A stretch of DNA of 64,000 nucleotides. It comes from Lactococcus fujiensis JCM 16395. GTDB taxonomy: Bacteria; Bacillota; Bacilli; Lactobacillales; Streptococcaceae. Every line of letters starts with the position of its first letter. Position 1 is the first letter of the stretch. The notes under the pieces were generated by a model. It was not told the DNA's origin and did no database searches. It worked only from the letters and a program-made list of their open reading frames with translations. Position numbers and translations under genes: made by a program. The DNA is taken from contig NZ_JXJU01000001.1 in assembly GCF_002441655.1 (NCBI RefSeq), forward strand, positions 340,766-404,765, in the 5' to 3' direction. Of this stretch, positions 1 to 9,421 are shown in pieces.

Positions 1-1629
1 GAAATTCCTGCTTGGCCAATTATCATCGCTCGATTGCCAAAAGGCTGGGGAGGTCCACGTTATAATGATTGGTCAGGGCCTAAATTTGATGGGAAAGGGA
101 TGCCGATTGAGCACAGTTTTCGTGCTCACCAAGTTCCAATGCCATTATCATCTACAAATATGGAAACACTACCTGAGTTTGTCGAATGGTTAAAATCATA
201 TCGACCAGAAGAAGCTTTTAATTCGGATGGAACAATTAAAGACGAAATTAAGGCCTTTTCTCCTAAAGGAGAGATGAGAATGGCCTCCAACCCAGTGACG
301 AACGGTGGTATTGATGGGACGAATTTGATTCTACCAGATTGGAAGGTGTTCGCAAATCCGATCAGTGCTGACAACAGAGGAAGTTTGATGCCTGAAACGA
401 ATGACAATATGGATATGAATGTCTTGTCTAAATATTTTGCAGAAATTGTGAAACTTAATCCAACACGTTTCCGTTTATTTGGTCCTGATGAAACTATGTC
501 TAATCGGTTCTGGGAAATGTTCAAAGTGACCAAGCGGCAATGGATGCAAGAAGTTGATATTCCTGATGACGAATTCATTGGACCAGAAGGTCGAATTATT
601 GATAGTCAATTGTCTGAACACCAAGCTGAAGGTTGGCTTGAAGGGTACACTTTGACAGGACGTACAGGTGTCTTTGCCTCTTATGAAAGTTTCTTACGCG
701 TCGTTGATTCGATGTTGACTCAACATTTCAAATGGATTCGTCAAGCAGCTGCACAAAAATGGCGTAAAGATTATCCTTCATTGAATGTGATTTCAACGTC
801 AACGGTATTCCAGCAAGATCACAATGGCTATACCCACCAAGATCCAGGAATATTGACCCATTTGGCAGAAAAAAAATCTGATTTTATTCGTCAATATTTA
901 CCTGCGGATGCCAATACATTACTTGCGGTCTTTGACCGAGCATTCCAAGACCGTTCAAAAATCAATCATATCGTTGCTTCAAAACAGCCTCGCCAACAAT
1001 GGTTTACTGTTGAAGAAGCATCAAAACTTGCCACTGAAGGGTTAGCGACCATTGATTGGGCGTCGACAGCTAAAAGTGGGGAAGATGTTGATTTAGTTTT
1101 TGCCTCTGCTGGGTCCGAGCCCACAATCGAAACTTTGGCAGCGATTAACTTGATCAATGATATTTTCCCAGCCGTTCGCTTCCGGTACGTCAATGTGGTA
1201 GAAATTGGTCGTTTGCAGAAGAAACAAGGAAAACTCAATCAAAAACGGGAACTGAGTGACAATGAGTTCCAATCCTTCTTTGGTTCAACAGAAACTCCTG
1301 TGATCTTTGGTTTCCATGGTTATGAAGATTTGATTGAATCCATTTTCTATCAAAGAGCACATCAAGGACTTCATGTTCATGGATATCGAGAAGATGGCGA
1401 TATCACAACCACATATGACATGCGTGTTTATTCAGAGATGGATCGTTTCCACCAAGCAATCGATGCTGTAGAAATTCTTAAGAAAAACAAAGTTGTCAAT
1501 GAAGCTTTAGCCGTTGCATTCGTTGACTCCATGCATCGGATATTAGAAAAGCACTTCAAAGTCACACGGAATGATGGAGTAGATATTCCTGAATTTACGG
1601 ATTGGTCTTGGAAGGAACTAAAGAAATAA
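1..1629 (+). CDS. xpk: Phosphoketolase, 5'-truncated by the window edge
   Basis: The reading frame is open from base 1, so this is the C-terminal 542 residues of a protein usually near 800-820 residues; the TTG at 34 is not the real start. Phosphoketolase is a thiamine-diphosphate enzyme that splits xylulose-5-phosphate (and often fructose-6-phosphate) with phosphate into acetyl phosphate and an aldose phosphate, the key step of heterofermentative sugar use in the cytoplasm. The visible part begins with the family signature around PKGWGGP and carries GLEGYTLTGR-like and FGPDETMSNR segments typical of the middle and C-terminal domains. A hairpin terminator follows at once, so it ends its transcript. 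Identification is secure; substrate preference (Xpk or Xfp) cannot be read from this part. Confidence 0.93.
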   Translation, partial: EIPAWPIIIARLPKGWGGPRYNDWSGPKFDGKGMPIEHSFRAHQVPMPLSSTNMETLPEFVEWLKSYRPEEAFNSDGTIKDEIKAFSPKGEMRMASNPVTNGGIDGTNLILPDWKVFANPISADNRGSLMPETNDNMDMNVLSKYFAEIVKLNPTRFRLFGPDETMSNRFWEMFKVTKRQWMQEVDIPDDEFIGPEGRIIDSQLSEHQAEGWLEGYTLTGRTGVFASYESFLRVVDSMLTQHFKWIRQAAAQKWRKDYPSLNVISTSTVFQQDHNGYTHQDPGILTHLAEKKSDFIRQYLPADANTLLAVFDRAFQDRSKINHIVASKQPRQQWFTVEEASKLATEGLATIDWASTAKSGEDVDLVFASAGSEPTIETLAAINLINDIFPAVRFRYVNVVEIGRLQKKQGKLNQKRELSDNEFQSFFGSTETPVIFGFHGYEDLIESIFYQRAHQGLHVHGYREDGDITTTYDMRVYSEMDRFHQAIDAVEILKKNKVVNEALAVAFVDSMHRILEKHFKVTRNDGVDIPEFTDWSWKELKK

Positions 1630-1652
1630 TCAAAAAATGAGTTGTTTGTCAG

Positions 1653-1677
1653 GCAGAATCGTTTGGTTCTGCTTTTC
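1653..1677 (+). terminator. Intrinsic terminator after phosphoketolase
   Basis: A 6-bp stem (GCAGAA/TTCTGC) with an 8-nt loop is followed by TTTTCT. It lies 24 nt after the phosphoketolase stop. Confidence 0.7.
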
Positions 1678-2033
1678 TAGTTCCATCAATATGTTCTAAT
1701 ATCGTACTTTAATATGGTAAAATATTGGCATTATGAATTTTATGATTAAGGGCGCATTTTTAATCGAAAAATGTTAAAATAGCAGTAATGGTTTTTCGTT
1801 CATTCATTGAAATCAAAATATTTGTTTTTCTTTTTTATTACTTGGAAATAGTTAGCATTTCGTTAATTTGTCTATCTTGACGCTCTGTAATGATGAAGAA
1901 AAGGCATGGATATAAAACGCTGAATGAATCTGTAGAAACTGACCTAATGGAAATTAGATTCTATAAAAGTAGTCAAATCTGAAATATAGTGACATCAAAA
2001 ATAAATAAATAGTTAGAAAAAGGATAAAATAAT
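1678..2033. other. Intergenic stretch upstream of ffh, no gene recognised
   Basis: About 350 bases without a convincing gene. An extended -10 (TGTTAAAAT, 1772-1780) could start an ffh transcript with a leader of some 250 nt. A 30-codon open frame (1891-1983) has no ribosome binding site and no recognisable product. The usual ffh neighbour ylxM is not present here. Confidence 0.4.
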
Positions 2034-3587
2034 ATGGCATTTGAAAATCTAACAGAACGTCTGCAAGGTGTTTTCAAAAATTTACGCGGTAAGAAAAAAA
2101 TATCAGAAAATGATGTTTTAGAAATTACGAAAGAAATCCGAATTGCTTTACTTGAGGCTGACGTTGCTTTGCCTGTTGTTAAAAAATTCATTCGCAATAT
2201 TCGTGAACGAGCAATTGGAACAGAAGTATCTGAAGCATTGAATCCAGCCCAACAAGTGATATCAATCGTTAATGAAGAATTGACAAAAATTCTAGGCGGT
2301 GGTGAGGCTGAACTTCTCAAATCCCCACACATTCCGACGATTATCATGATGGTGGGGCTTCAAGGTGCTGGTAAAACGACATTTGCTGGTAAATTAGCTA
2401 AGAAACTTAAAGAAGAGCAAAATGCCAGACCTTTAATGATTGCAGCAGACGTTTACCGTCCTGCTGCGGTTGAACAATTAAAAACGCTTGGGGCGCAGCT
2501 TGATATTCCTGTCTATGATGAGGGCACAAGTGAAAGTCCAGTAAATATCGTAAAACGTGGACTCGAAAAAGCACAGGAAGATCGAAAAGACTATGTCTTG
2601 ATTGATACGGCTGGTCGTCTTGAAATTGATGACAAATTAATGAACGAGCTCCAAGAGATCAAAGCACTTGCAAATCCAACTGAAATATTGTTGGTGGTTG
2701 ATGCAATGACTGGTCAGGTTGCAGCACAGGTCGCAAAAACATTTGATGAGAAATTGGACATTACTGGTGTCATCATTACAAAACTTGATGGGGATACACG
2801 TGGTGGTGCTGCGCTTTCTATTCGTGAAATAACAGGGAAACCAATCAAATTCACTGGGACGGGTGAAAAATTAACTGACCTTGAAGTCTTTTACCCTGAT
2901 CGTATGTCAAGTCGTATCCTTGGGATGGGCGATGTGTTGACCTTGATTGAAAAAGCGCAAGCGCAATTCGACGAAGAACAATCTGCTAAATTGGCTGAAA
3001 AAATGGCCGAAAATCGTTTTGATTATGAAGACTTTGTTGAACAACTTGATCAAGTTCAATCGATGGGACCAATGGAAGACATTATGAAAATGATTCCAGG
3101 AATGTCACAAATGCCTGGAATTGATAAAGTAAAAGTAGATCCCAAAGATGTCGCACGTAAGCGAGCAATTGTTTTGTCAATGACACCAGCAGAACGTCAT
3201 TTGGAAGTCGAATTATCCCCTGCTCGTCGCCGGCGTCTTGCGACTGGTTCAGGAAATAGCTTTATTGAAGTAAATAAATTCATCAAACAGTTTAATCAAT
3301 CAAAAGACATGATGCAAGGCATTATGAATGGTGATATGAATGCCATGATGTCAAAAATGATGGGTGGTCAGGGAATGCCAAATATGCCTAAAGGAATGGG
3401 CGGAATGAATGGGATGCCTGATATGTCACAATTTGGAGATCTATCATCAATGATGGGCCAAGGTGGACAACCTGACATGAGCGCCATGTTTGGTGGCGGA
3501 CTTAAAGGGAAAGCATCAGAATTTGCGATGAAACAAGCAATGAAGCGTGCGCAAAAGAAAATGAAAAAAGGCAAGAAGAAGAAATGA
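2034..3587 (+). CDS. ffh: Signal recognition particle GTPase Ffh
   Basis: Ffh (SRP54) binds signal sequences of nascent membrane and secreted proteins together with 4.5S RNA and delivers the ribosome to the receptor FtsY. The four-helix N domain (about residues 1-90) is followed by the GTPase G domain with P-loop GLQGAGKTT at 108-116, DTAGR at 191-195 and TKLDGD at 249-254. The C-terminal M domain is very rich in methionine (MMSKMMGGQGMPNMPKG) and ends in a lysine tail. The length of 517 residues is normal. A ribosome binding site (AAAAAGGA) precedes the ATG and a strong terminator follows the stop, so it appears to be monocistronic here. Confidence 0.97.
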   Translation: MAFENLTERLQGVFKNLRGKKKISENDVLEITKEIRIALLEADVALPVVKKFIRNIRERAIGTEVSEALNPAQQVISIVNEELTKILGGGEAELLKSPHIPTIIMMVGLQGAGKTTFAGKLAKKLKEEQNARPLMIAADVYRPAAVEQLKTLGAQLDIPVYDEGTSESPVNIVKRGLEKAQEDRKDYVLIDTAGRLEIDDKLMNELQEIKALANPTEILLVVDAMTGQVAAQVAKTFDEKLDITGVIITKLDGDTRGGAALSIREITGKPIKFTGTGEKLTDLEVFYPDRMSSRILGMGDVLTLIEKAQAQFDEEQSAKLAEKMAENRFDYEDFVEQLDQVQSMGPMEDIMKMIPGMSQMPGIDKVKVDPKDVARKRAIVLSMTPAERHLEVELSPARRRRLATGSGNSFIEVNKFIKQFNQSKDMMQGIMNGDMNAMMSKMMGGQGMPNMPKGMGGMNGMPDMSQFGDLSSMMGQGGQPDMSAMFGGGLKGKASEFAMKQAMKRAQKKMKKGKKKK

Positions 3588-3591
3588 TATG

Positions 3592-3615
3592 AAAAAGCAC
3601 AATGGTGCTTTTTTT
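3592..3615 (+). terminator. Intrinsic terminator after ffh
   Basis: Stem AAAGCAC/GTGCTTT with a 4-nt loop and a run of seven or more T. Confidence 0.85.
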
Positions 3616-3626
3616 AAATCAAATGG

Positions 3627-3693
3627 TTGACATTTTTAAAGTAACAACTTATACTATAAGCATAGATGATATTTTTAAAGTAACAGGTTGTTA
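3627..3693 (+). promoter_or_regulatory. Promoter and candidate operator of the Rrf2 regulator gene
   Basis: TTGACA (3627-3632), 17-bp spacer and TATACT (3650-3655) form a near-consensus promoter. A 15-bp direct repeat (ATTTTTAAAGTAACA) lies at 3632-3646, inside the spacer, and again at 3671-3685 after the start site. The second copy runs into the palindrome TAACA-GGT-TGTTA (3681-3693). The placement suggests an operator for autoregulation by the Rrf2 protein encoded next; the binding itself is inferred. Confidence 0.7.
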
Positions 3694-3717
3694 TTTTGTA
3701 TCAAATGAAAGGAAAGC

Positions 3718-4164
3718 ATGAAGAATTCATATAAGACGAGCGATGCCATTCATATTCTAATTTATATTGAACTTTATAAAGGCGAACGTGAAATGACTTC
3801 GACAGCGATTGCCAAAAGTGTCTCTTCTAATCCAGGCGTTATCAGACGGTTGATGGCTCAATTGAGTCAGGCAGGTCTTATTTCAACACAGGTTGGGAAA
3901 GCAGTACCGGCCTTGACTAGACAAGCAAGTGACATTTCAATGCTTGATGTTTACAAGGCAGTTGAAACGGAATGCCACCTTCTACAGGTTGATCAAAAAA
4001 CGAATCAAGATTGTGAACTTGGTAGAAACATCAAAAATGTTCTTAGCGACAGCTATGATCAAATCCAAACTGCTGCTGACGCTGAAATGGCAAGGATTTC
4101 CTTGGCTGATTTAATTCTTTCAGTTGAAAGTGAAATTAACAAAGAAAAAACAATTAAGAAATAA
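3718..4164 (+). CDS. Rrf2-family winged-helix transcriptional regulator
   Basis: The 148-residue protein has an N-terminal winged helix (TSTAIAKSVSSNPGVIRRLMAQL segment near residues 27-50) typical of Rrf2 proteins. Only two cysteines stand in the C-terminal half (around ETECHLL and NQDCELG), not the three that hold an Fe-S cluster in IscR or NsrR, so it is probably a cluster-free, YwnA/YwgB-like redox or metabolite sensor. It has a strong promoter with repeated boxes and is followed 10 bases later by a VOC-fold enzyme, its likely target. Family is well supported; the signal it senses is unknown. Confidence 0.85.
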   Translation: MKNSYKTSDAIHILIYIELYKGEREMTSTAIAKSVSSNPGVIRRLMAQLSQAGLISTQVGKAVPALTRQASDISMLDVYKAVETECHLLQVDQKTNQDCELGRNIKNVLSDSYDQIQTAADAEMARISLADLILSVESEINKEKTIKK

Positions 4165-4174
4165 AGGGGAAAAA

Positions 4175-5020
4175 ATGTATCATTATCAATCACAAGTAAG
4201 ATTGGGCCAAGTTGCTCTCAATGTCGTCAATTTAGAACTCGAATCACAATACTATCAAGAAGTCTTGGGTTTAAGTGTCTTGGAGGAAAATTCAAAATCA
4301 ATAGGTTTAGGAATCAAAGAAACAAACGAGGTTTTAGTGCGACTCAATAAAGTTGAATCAGAACAACATGAAGCTTATGGCTTGTACCACTTAGCAATTT
4401 TATTGCCCTCACGTGCAGATTTAGGTGACTTTTTAAATCATGTCATCAAACATCAATATCCTCTCGTTGGCGCGGCAGACCATGGGTATAGTGAATCTAT
4501 CTACTTACAAGATTTAGAAGGCAATGGGATTGAAGTTTATCGGGATAAAGCCGTAGAAGAATGGGACATTCAAGGTGAAAAGATTATTGGTGTGACTGAA
4601 CAAATTGATGCTGCGGGAGTAATCGATTCAGCACATCTAATGCAGGAAAATTATGAAATTCCTGCTGGCACGCGGATGGGACACGTGCATTTAACTGTTC
4701 AGTCAGCAGCTCAAGATTCTATTTTTTATCAACAATTGTTTAACATGACTGAAAAGTTTGCTGTTCCTTCTGCAAGTTGGATTTCGTCTGGCCACTATCA
4801 TCACCATTTTGCCTTTAATGATTGGTCAGGACCTTATTTAGAAAAAAATAATGCTGCTTGGCCCGGTCTATTAGAATTTGACGTTTTTGTTGATCAAGTC
4901 ACTTATTTCAATGAAATTAAAGCATATGCTGAGGGGAAAAATGCCTTGATTCAAGCGACAGATCATCAATTGACCATTTTAGATCCAGTTGGTAACCGAA
5001 TTATTGTTATCCTTGAATAA
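4175..5020 (+). CDS. VOC-family (glyoxalase/extradiol dioxygenase fold) protein, CatE-like
   Basis: Two tandem VOC modules fill the 281 residues: the first starts with VRLGQVALNVVNLELE and ends with EGNGIEVYRD, the second starts with RMGHVHLTVQS and contains HYHHHFAFNDW. This arrangement matches Bacillus CatE-like catechol 2,3-dioxygenase homologues. The start at 4175 is chosen because AAAGGGGA lies just upstream; a longer frame begins at 4124 but overlaps the regulator gene and lacks a binding site. It is probably co-transcribed with the Rrf2 gene and may detoxify electrophiles, quinones or catechols. The substrate cannot be told from sequence. Confidence 0.8.
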   Translation: MYHYQSQVRLGQVALNVVNLELESQYYQEVLGLSVLEENSKSIGLGIKETNEVLVRLNKVESEQHEAYGLYHLAILLPSRADLGDFLNHVIKHQYPLVGAADHGYSESIYLQDLEGNGIEVYRDKAVEEWDIQGEKIIGVTEQIDAAGVIDSAHLMQENYEIPAGTRMGHVHLTVQSAAQDSIFYQQLFNMTEKFAVPSASWISSGHYHHHFAFNDWSGPYLEKNNAAWPGLLEFDVFVDQVTYFNEIKAYAEGKNALIQATDHQLTILDPVGNRIIVILE

Positions 5021-5026
5021 AAAAAG

Positions 5027-5052
5027 AACAGACCAATTTTGGTCTGTTTTTG
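5027..5052 (+). terminator. Intrinsic terminator after the VOC gene
   Basis: Perfect 8-9-bp stem (AACAGACCA/TGGTCTGTT) followed by a T run. Confidence 0.85.
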
Positions 5053-5101
5053 GCAAGCAAAGGTAAGAAGTTACAAAATTTGAAAAAAGATTGATAAATT
5101 C

Positions 5102-5130
5102 TTGTCTTTTTAAATGAAGTTTGCTATAAT
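5102..5130 (+). promoter_or_regulatory. Promoter of the pyr operon
   Basis: TTGTCT (5102-5107), 17-bp spacer, TATAAT (5125-5130) preceded by TGC, an extended -10. Transcription should start near 5137, ahead of the PyrR attenuator. Confidence 0.85.
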
Positions 5131-5140
5131 GATAAAAACC

Positions 5141-5262
5141 TTTAAGGTTGTCCAGAGAGGCAGACAAGGTCGGAAAAATTTAAAATTTGAATAAAATTAA
5201 TAGCTAAAGCTATTTTTCTGAAACCTTATACCTGCATTCTTTTGGATGGAGGTATTTTTTAT
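5141..5262 (+). promoter_or_regulatory. PyrR-dependent attenuator of the pyr operon
   Basis: The leader contains the conserved PyrR-binding loop GTCCAGAGAGGC (from 5150), closed by TTGTC/GACAA. Downstream is an intrinsic terminator (5229-5261) with stem ATACCTGCAT/ATGGAGGTAT, one mismatch, and a T run. As known for Bacillus and Lactococcus, UMP-bound PyrR stabilises the anti-antiterminator so that the terminator forms; without UMP the antiterminator lets transcription continue. Confidence 0.88.
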
Positions 5263-5283
5263 TCTAAAATCAAAGGAGCTTAC

Positions 5284-5805
5284 ATGAAGCAAAAAGAAAT
5301 AATTGATGAAATCACAATGAAGCGTGCCATCACACGTATCACCTATGAAATTATTGAACGCAATAAGGAAATGGACAAGTTGGTGCTTGTCGGTATTCGG
5401 ACTCGCGGCGTTTATTTGGCTCAACGGATTCAAGAACGCTTGAAACAACTCGAAGGGTTGGATATTCCTCTTGGTGAATTGGATACGAAGCCCTTTCGTG
5501 ATGACAAACAGGCAGAAAATGATACGTCAGAAATTGATGTTGATGTGACAGGAAAGGATATCATTTTAGTTGACGACGTCCTTTATACAGGTCGTACAAT
5601 CCGTGCTGCCATTGATGGACTTGTTCACTTAGGCCGACCAGCAAGGGTTCAATTAGCTGTCCTTGTTGACCGCGGACACAGGGAACTTCCAATCCGTGCA
5701 GATTATGTCGGAAAAAACATTCCTACTGCTCATGATGAAGAAATTATTGTTCAAATGACTGAACACGATGGCCAAGACAGCATCCTCATTGCCAGCGACA
5801 ATTAA
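5284..5805 (+). CDS. pyrR: Bifunctional pyr RNA-binding attenuation regulator / uracil phosphoribosyltransferase PyrR
   Basis: PyrR binds the pyr mRNA leader when UMP is high and also has weak uracil phosphoribosyltransferase activity. The PRPP loop is visible as [18 protein letters not shown], preceded by the family's [11 protein letters not shown] segment. At 173 residues it has normal size. The ATG at 5284 is chosen because AAAGGAG lies 6 nt upstream; an upstream in-frame ATG at 5242 lies inside the terminator hairpin and is not credible. It is the first gene of pyrR-pyrP-pyrB-carA and is controlled by the attenuator it binds. Confidence 0.96.
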   Translation: MKQKEIIDEITMKRAITRITYEIIERNKEMDKLVLVGIRTRGVYLAQRIQERLKQLEGLDIPLGELDTKPFRDDKQAENDTSEIDVDVTGKDIILVDDVLYTGRTIRAAIDGLVHLGRPARVQLAVLVDRGHRELPIRADYVGKNIPTAHDEEIIVQMTEHDGQDSILIASDN

Positions 5806-5917
5806 TCTTAAATGATGTTACAGGAAATGTGATGGTTACATTTTCCAGGTTCATGAAAAAGTTTATTGATAAAAGTTGTCATGACTGACAATGAAAGAAG
5901 ATTTTAGAAAGTAAATT

Positions 5918-7207
5918 ATGAAAGACGATATTATTCTTCACGTTGATGAGAAACCAAAAGCGTCACAATGGTTTGGATTATCCTTCCAACACTTATTTGC
6001 CATGTTTGGTTCGACCGTTTTAGTTCCAATTTTAGTCGGAATTAATCCGGCTATTGCATTACTTAGCTCAGGGCTTGGAACTTTAGCTCACATGTCGGTA
6101 ACAAAATTCAAAGTGCCTGCTTATATGGGGTCGAGTTTCGCCTATATTGGTGCCATGCAACTTTTGATGAAGCATGGGGGAATGCCTGCGATTGCTCAAG
6201 GTGCAATGACGGGCGGTCTTGTTTACCTGATCGTGGCTTTGATTGTCAAGTTTGCTGGAAATGGATGGATTGATAAAATATTGCCTCCGATTGTAGTGGG
6301 TCCTATTGTCATGGTCATCGGGTTGAGTTTGGCACCAACTGCCATTAATGATGCCATGTATATCACGCCTGGTACTCAAACTGGATATAGTATGGCCTAC
6401 ATCATCATCGCTCTGATCACAGTATTATCTATTGTCATTTATAGTATTTATGGTCGTGGGTTCTTGTCAGTCGTTCCAATTTTATTGGGGATAGTCACTG
6501 GTTACGTTGCAGCTTTGGTCATTGGGAAAATGACCGGCATGGATATTATTTCATTCTCTGGTGTATCATCAGCAAATTGGTTGAGTTTGCCTCCAGTCGA
6601 GATCCCATTTGCTTCATATCAATGGGCATTCTATCCATCAGCAATCTTAACAATGGCTCCCATCGCTTTTGTCACAATGACAGAACACTTTGGGCATATC
6701 ATGGTTTTGAATTCATTGACCAAGAAAGATTATTTCAAAGATCCAGGACTTGAAAAAACACTAACCGGAGACGGGGTTGCACAAATTATTGCTGGTTTTG
6801 TTGGGGCACCTCCTGTCACTTCTTACGGTGAAAATATTGGCGTCATGGCAATCACCAAAATCCATTCCATCTATGTAATTGCTGGTGCAGCTGGATTAGC
6901 GATCGTGGTATCCTTCATAGGCAAAATTACTGCGCTCTTACAATCCATTCCGGCACCTGTTATTGGTGGCGCATCCATTGCCTTATTCGGTGTTATAGCA
7001 GCATCAGGGTTGAAAATCTTGGTCGAAAATAAAATCAACTTTGACATCAAGCGAAATCTCTTGATTTCGTCAGTTGTTCTGGTTATCGGGATTGGTGGCA
7101 TGGTCTTTGATATTTCACTGGGGGGACATAGTTTACAAATATCTCCCGTTGCGATTGCAACTTTATTCGGAATTATTTTAAACCTTGTTTTACCAAAAGA
7201 AGACTAA
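5918..7207 (+). CDS. pyrP: Uracil permease (NCS2 family)
   Basis: The 429-residue membrane protein is a nucleobase:cation symporter-2 type uracil transporter. It starts with the family sequence FGLSFQHLFAMFGSTVLVP, carries the signature TMTEHFGH in the middle and GDGVAQIIAGFVGAPPVTSYGENIG near the substrate site, and has a long series of hydrophobic helices. It is the second gene of the pyr operon, so uracil uptake is governed by PyrR attenuation. A 112-nt gap after pyrR contains weak stem-loops but no second PyrR-binding loop. Confidence 0.95.
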   Translation: MKDDIILHVDEKPKASQWFGLSFQHLFAMFGSTVLVPILVGINPAIALLSSGLGTLAHMSVTKFKVPAYMGSSFAYIGAMQLLMKHGGMPAIAQGAMTGGLVYLIVALIVKFAGNGWIDKILPPIVVGPIVMVIGLSLAPTAINDAMYITPGTQTGYSMAYIIIALITVLSIVIYSIYGRGFLSVVPILLGIVTGYVAALVIGKMTGMDIISFSGVSSANWLSLPPVEIPFASYQWAFYPSAILTMAPIAFVTMTEHFGHIMVLNSLTKKDYFKDPGLEKTLTGDGVAQIIAGFVGAPPVTSYGENIGVMAITKIHSIYVIAGAAGLAIVVSFIGKITALLQSIPAPVIGGASIALFGVIAASGLKILVENKINFDIKRNLLISSVVLVIGIGGMVFDISLGGHSLQISPVAIATLFGIILNLVLPKED

Positions 7208-7281
7208 ATAATAAAGCAACGTTCATCTAATAAAAACTCAAAATAACAAACGATTTTTAATAAATTGAAAGAAGTCATAAA

Positions 7282-8223
7282 ATGAGTACAACAAACAAAT
7301 TGACCTTGTCCAATCTGACAAGTATGGAAGATTTATCAATTGAAGAAGTCATGGCGCTGATTCAACGTGCTACAGATTTCAAAAATAGAAAAGTAAAAAT
7401 ACCTCAATTTCCTCAGACTTTTGTATCGAATTTGTTTTTTGAAAATAGTACACGAACCCATCAATCTTTTCATGTTGCCGAAAGAAAATTGGGATTGGAA
7501 GTGCTAGAATTTGAGGCGGCAGACAGCTCCATTAAAAAAGGTGAAACGTTGTATGACACAATTCTAACGCTCAATGCTTTGGGGACAAGTATTGTCGTCA
7601 TTCGAGCAAAAGAAGAAAAGTACTATGAACCTCTTATCCAATCAAAAAGTTTAACGTGCGCCGTAGTTAACGGTGGCGATGGTTCTGGACAGCATCCCAG
7701 TCAATGCTTATTGGACTTAATGACCATCTATGAAGAGTTTGGACATTTTAAAGGCCTAAAAATTGCGATTTCAGGAGATTTAAGTCATTCTCGCGTGGCA
7801 AAATCTAATATGATGATATTAAAAAAATTAGGTGCTGTGCTCTATTTCACTGGTCCTGAAGAATGGTACACGCCTGAATTCGATGCGTTTGGAAAATATG
7901 TCAAGATAGATGAAATACTGCCAGAATTAGATGTTGAAATGCTTCTCCGAGTTCAGTTTGAGCGACACGAGGAAAACGAAGGATTTTCGAAAGTCGATTA
8001 CCATCAAACCTATGGTCTTACCATCAAACGAGCTCAGAAAATGAAGAAAACAGCGATTATCATGCACCCAGCTCCAGTCAATCGTGATGTAGAAATAGCT
8101 GATGAGCTGGTTGAATCACGACAAAGTCGTATCGTTCAGCAAATGACAAATGGTGTATACATTCGAATGGCGATTCTTGAAGCAATTCTAAATAAACAAA
8201 ATCAAAAAGCAATGACGATTTAA
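7282..8223 (+). CDS. pyrB: Aspartate carbamoyltransferase catalytic subunit
   Basis: PyrB joins carbamoyl phosphate and aspartate to carbamoyl aspartate, the committed step of pyrimidine synthesis. The carbamoyl phosphate site is seen in [11 protein letters not shown] (near residues 54-64), and [17 protein letters not shown] and [11 protein letters not shown] are the conserved catalytic and substrate segments. At 313 residues it has the typical size; no regulatory pyrI chain is nearby. It lies between pyrP and carA in the operon. Confidence 0.97.
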   Translation: MSTTNKLTLSNLTSMEDLSIEEVMALIQRATDFKNRKVKIPQFPQTFVSNLFFENSTRTHQSFHVAERKLGLEVLEFEAADSSIKKGETLYDTILTLNALGTSIVVIRAKEEKYYEPLIQSKSLTCAVVNGGDGSGQHPSQCLLDLMTIYEEFGHFKGLKIAISGDLSHSRVAKSNMMILKKLGAVLYFTGPEEWYTPEFDAFGKYVKIDEILPELDVEMLLRVQFERHEENEGFSKVDYHQTYGLTIKRAQKMKKTAIIMHPAPVNRDVEIADELVESRQSRIVQQMTNGVYIRMAILEAILNKQNQKAMTI

Positions 8224-8294
8224 AAAATCAGTGCTGACAATTCGCAGCAAAGTGTATGTTTGTTGTGCAAAAAGAAAATCGAGGTAAGATAATT

Positions 8295-9383
8295 ATGAGC
8301 AAGAGACTCCTAATCTTAGAAGACGGAACGGTATTCGAAGGCGAGGCAATTGGCGCCAATATAGAAGTGAACGGTGAACTCGTTTTTAATACAGGGATGA
8401 CGGGCTATCAAGAATCAATCACTGATCAATCCTACAATGGTCAGATTTTGATGTTTACCTTTCCCCTGGTCGGAAATTACGGAATTAATCGAGATGACTA
8501 CGAGACCATAATACCAACATGCAAGGGTGTCGTAGTTCACGAAGCAGCACGTCGACCATCGAATTGGCGTAGCAACATGTCCCTCAATGAATTTCTTGAA
8601 GCAAGGCGGATTCCGGGCATTAGTGGAATCGACACAAGAGCGCTGACAAAAATTGTGCGTGAGCATGGAACAATGAAAGCATCACTTGTTAGTCCCGGCG
8701 ATGAATTTGAACATCAAATGAGTCAATTAAAAGCAACCGTTTTGCCCACGAATCAAGTTCAAACCAGCAGTACCTTGACCCCATATCCCTCACCGAATAT
8801 CGGAAGAAAAATTGTTGTTGTCGATTTTGGCTTGAAACATTCCATTTTAAGAGAATTGTCAAAACGTCATTGCGACGTCACAGTTGTTCCATTTAATACA
8901 AGTGCAGAAGAAATATTAAGCATGCATCCAGATGGCGTCATGTTAACAAATGGCCCTGGCGACCCAACTGATGTACCAGAGGCACTAAAGATGATTCAAT
9001 CCATCCTTGGTCAAGTTCCTATTTTCGGAATTTGTTTGGGACACCAATTACTAAGTCTGGCTTGCGGTGCTACAACTTACAAAATGAAGTTTGGTCACCG
9101 AGGATTTAATCACGCCGTACGAGAAATAGCTACAGGACGAATTGATTTCACATCTCAAAACCATGGCTACGCTGTCGCCCGTGAAAATTTACCAAAGGAT
9201 TTGCTCATCACACATGAAGAAATCAACGACCATTCGATAGAAGGCATCCGACATCGAAATTATCCAGCGTTCTCCGTGCAGTTTCACCCAGATGCAGCGC
9301 CTGGTCCACATGATGCCTCTTACCTGTTTGATGATTTCATGGATTTGATTGACCAATGCCATACGGTAGAAGTAAATCAATAA
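8295..9383 (+). CDS. carA: Carbamoyl-phosphate synthase small (glutaminase) subunit
   Basis: CarA hydrolyses glutamine and passes ammonia to the large subunit CarB. The N-terminal CPSase small-chain domain is followed by a class I glutamine amidotransferase domain with nucleophile Cys247 in GICLGHQ and His331 in [11 protein letters not shown]. The third triad position, Glu in most CarA proteins (HPE), is Asp333 here. The start at 8295 gives 362 residues, the usual size; a longer frame from 8256 has no ribosome binding site. carB does not follow, as is known for lactococci where carB is elsewhere. It is the last gene of the pyr operon. Confidence 0.96.
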   Translation: MSKRLLILEDGTVFEGEAIGANIEVNGELVFNTGMTGYQESITDQSYNGQILMFTFPLVGNYGINRDDYETIIPTCKGVVVHEAARRPSNWRSNMSLNEFLEARRIPGISGIDTRALTKIVREHGTMKASLVSPGDEFEHQMSQLKATVLPTNQVQTSSTLTPYPSPNIGRKIVVVDFGLKHSILRELSKRHCDVTVVPFNTSAEEILSMHPDGVMLTNGPGDPTDVPEALKMIQSILGQVPIFGICLGHQLLSLACGATTYKMKFGHRGFNHAVREIATGRIDFTSQNHGYAVARENLPKDLLITHEEINDHSIEGIRHRNYPAFSVQFHPDAAPGPHDASYLFDDFMDLIDQCHTVEVNQ

Positions 9384-9385
9384 TC

Positions 9386-9406
9386 TGTCAAGAAAAAAAC
9401 TTGACA
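9386..9406. repeat. Inverted repeat TGTCAAG-A7-CTTGACA between carA and rpmE2
   Basis: Perfect 7-bp arms flank seven A residues just after the carA stop. There is no clean T run, so it is at best a weak terminator. A sister element with seven T in the loop lies upstream of rpsP at 42366-42388. Confidence 0.65.
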
Positions 9407-9421
9407 AAGCGATTTTTATAC

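Noticed and set aside
1891..1983. Thirty-codon frame before ffh as a small gene
   Set aside because: No ribosome binding site and no recognisable family, and start and stop fit chance in AT-rich DNA.
5806..5917. Second PyrR attenuator between pyrR and pyrP
   Set aside because: Stem-loops are present (GGAAATGT/ACATTTTCC and TTGTCA/TGACAA) but the CCAGAGAGGC loop and a T run are missing.
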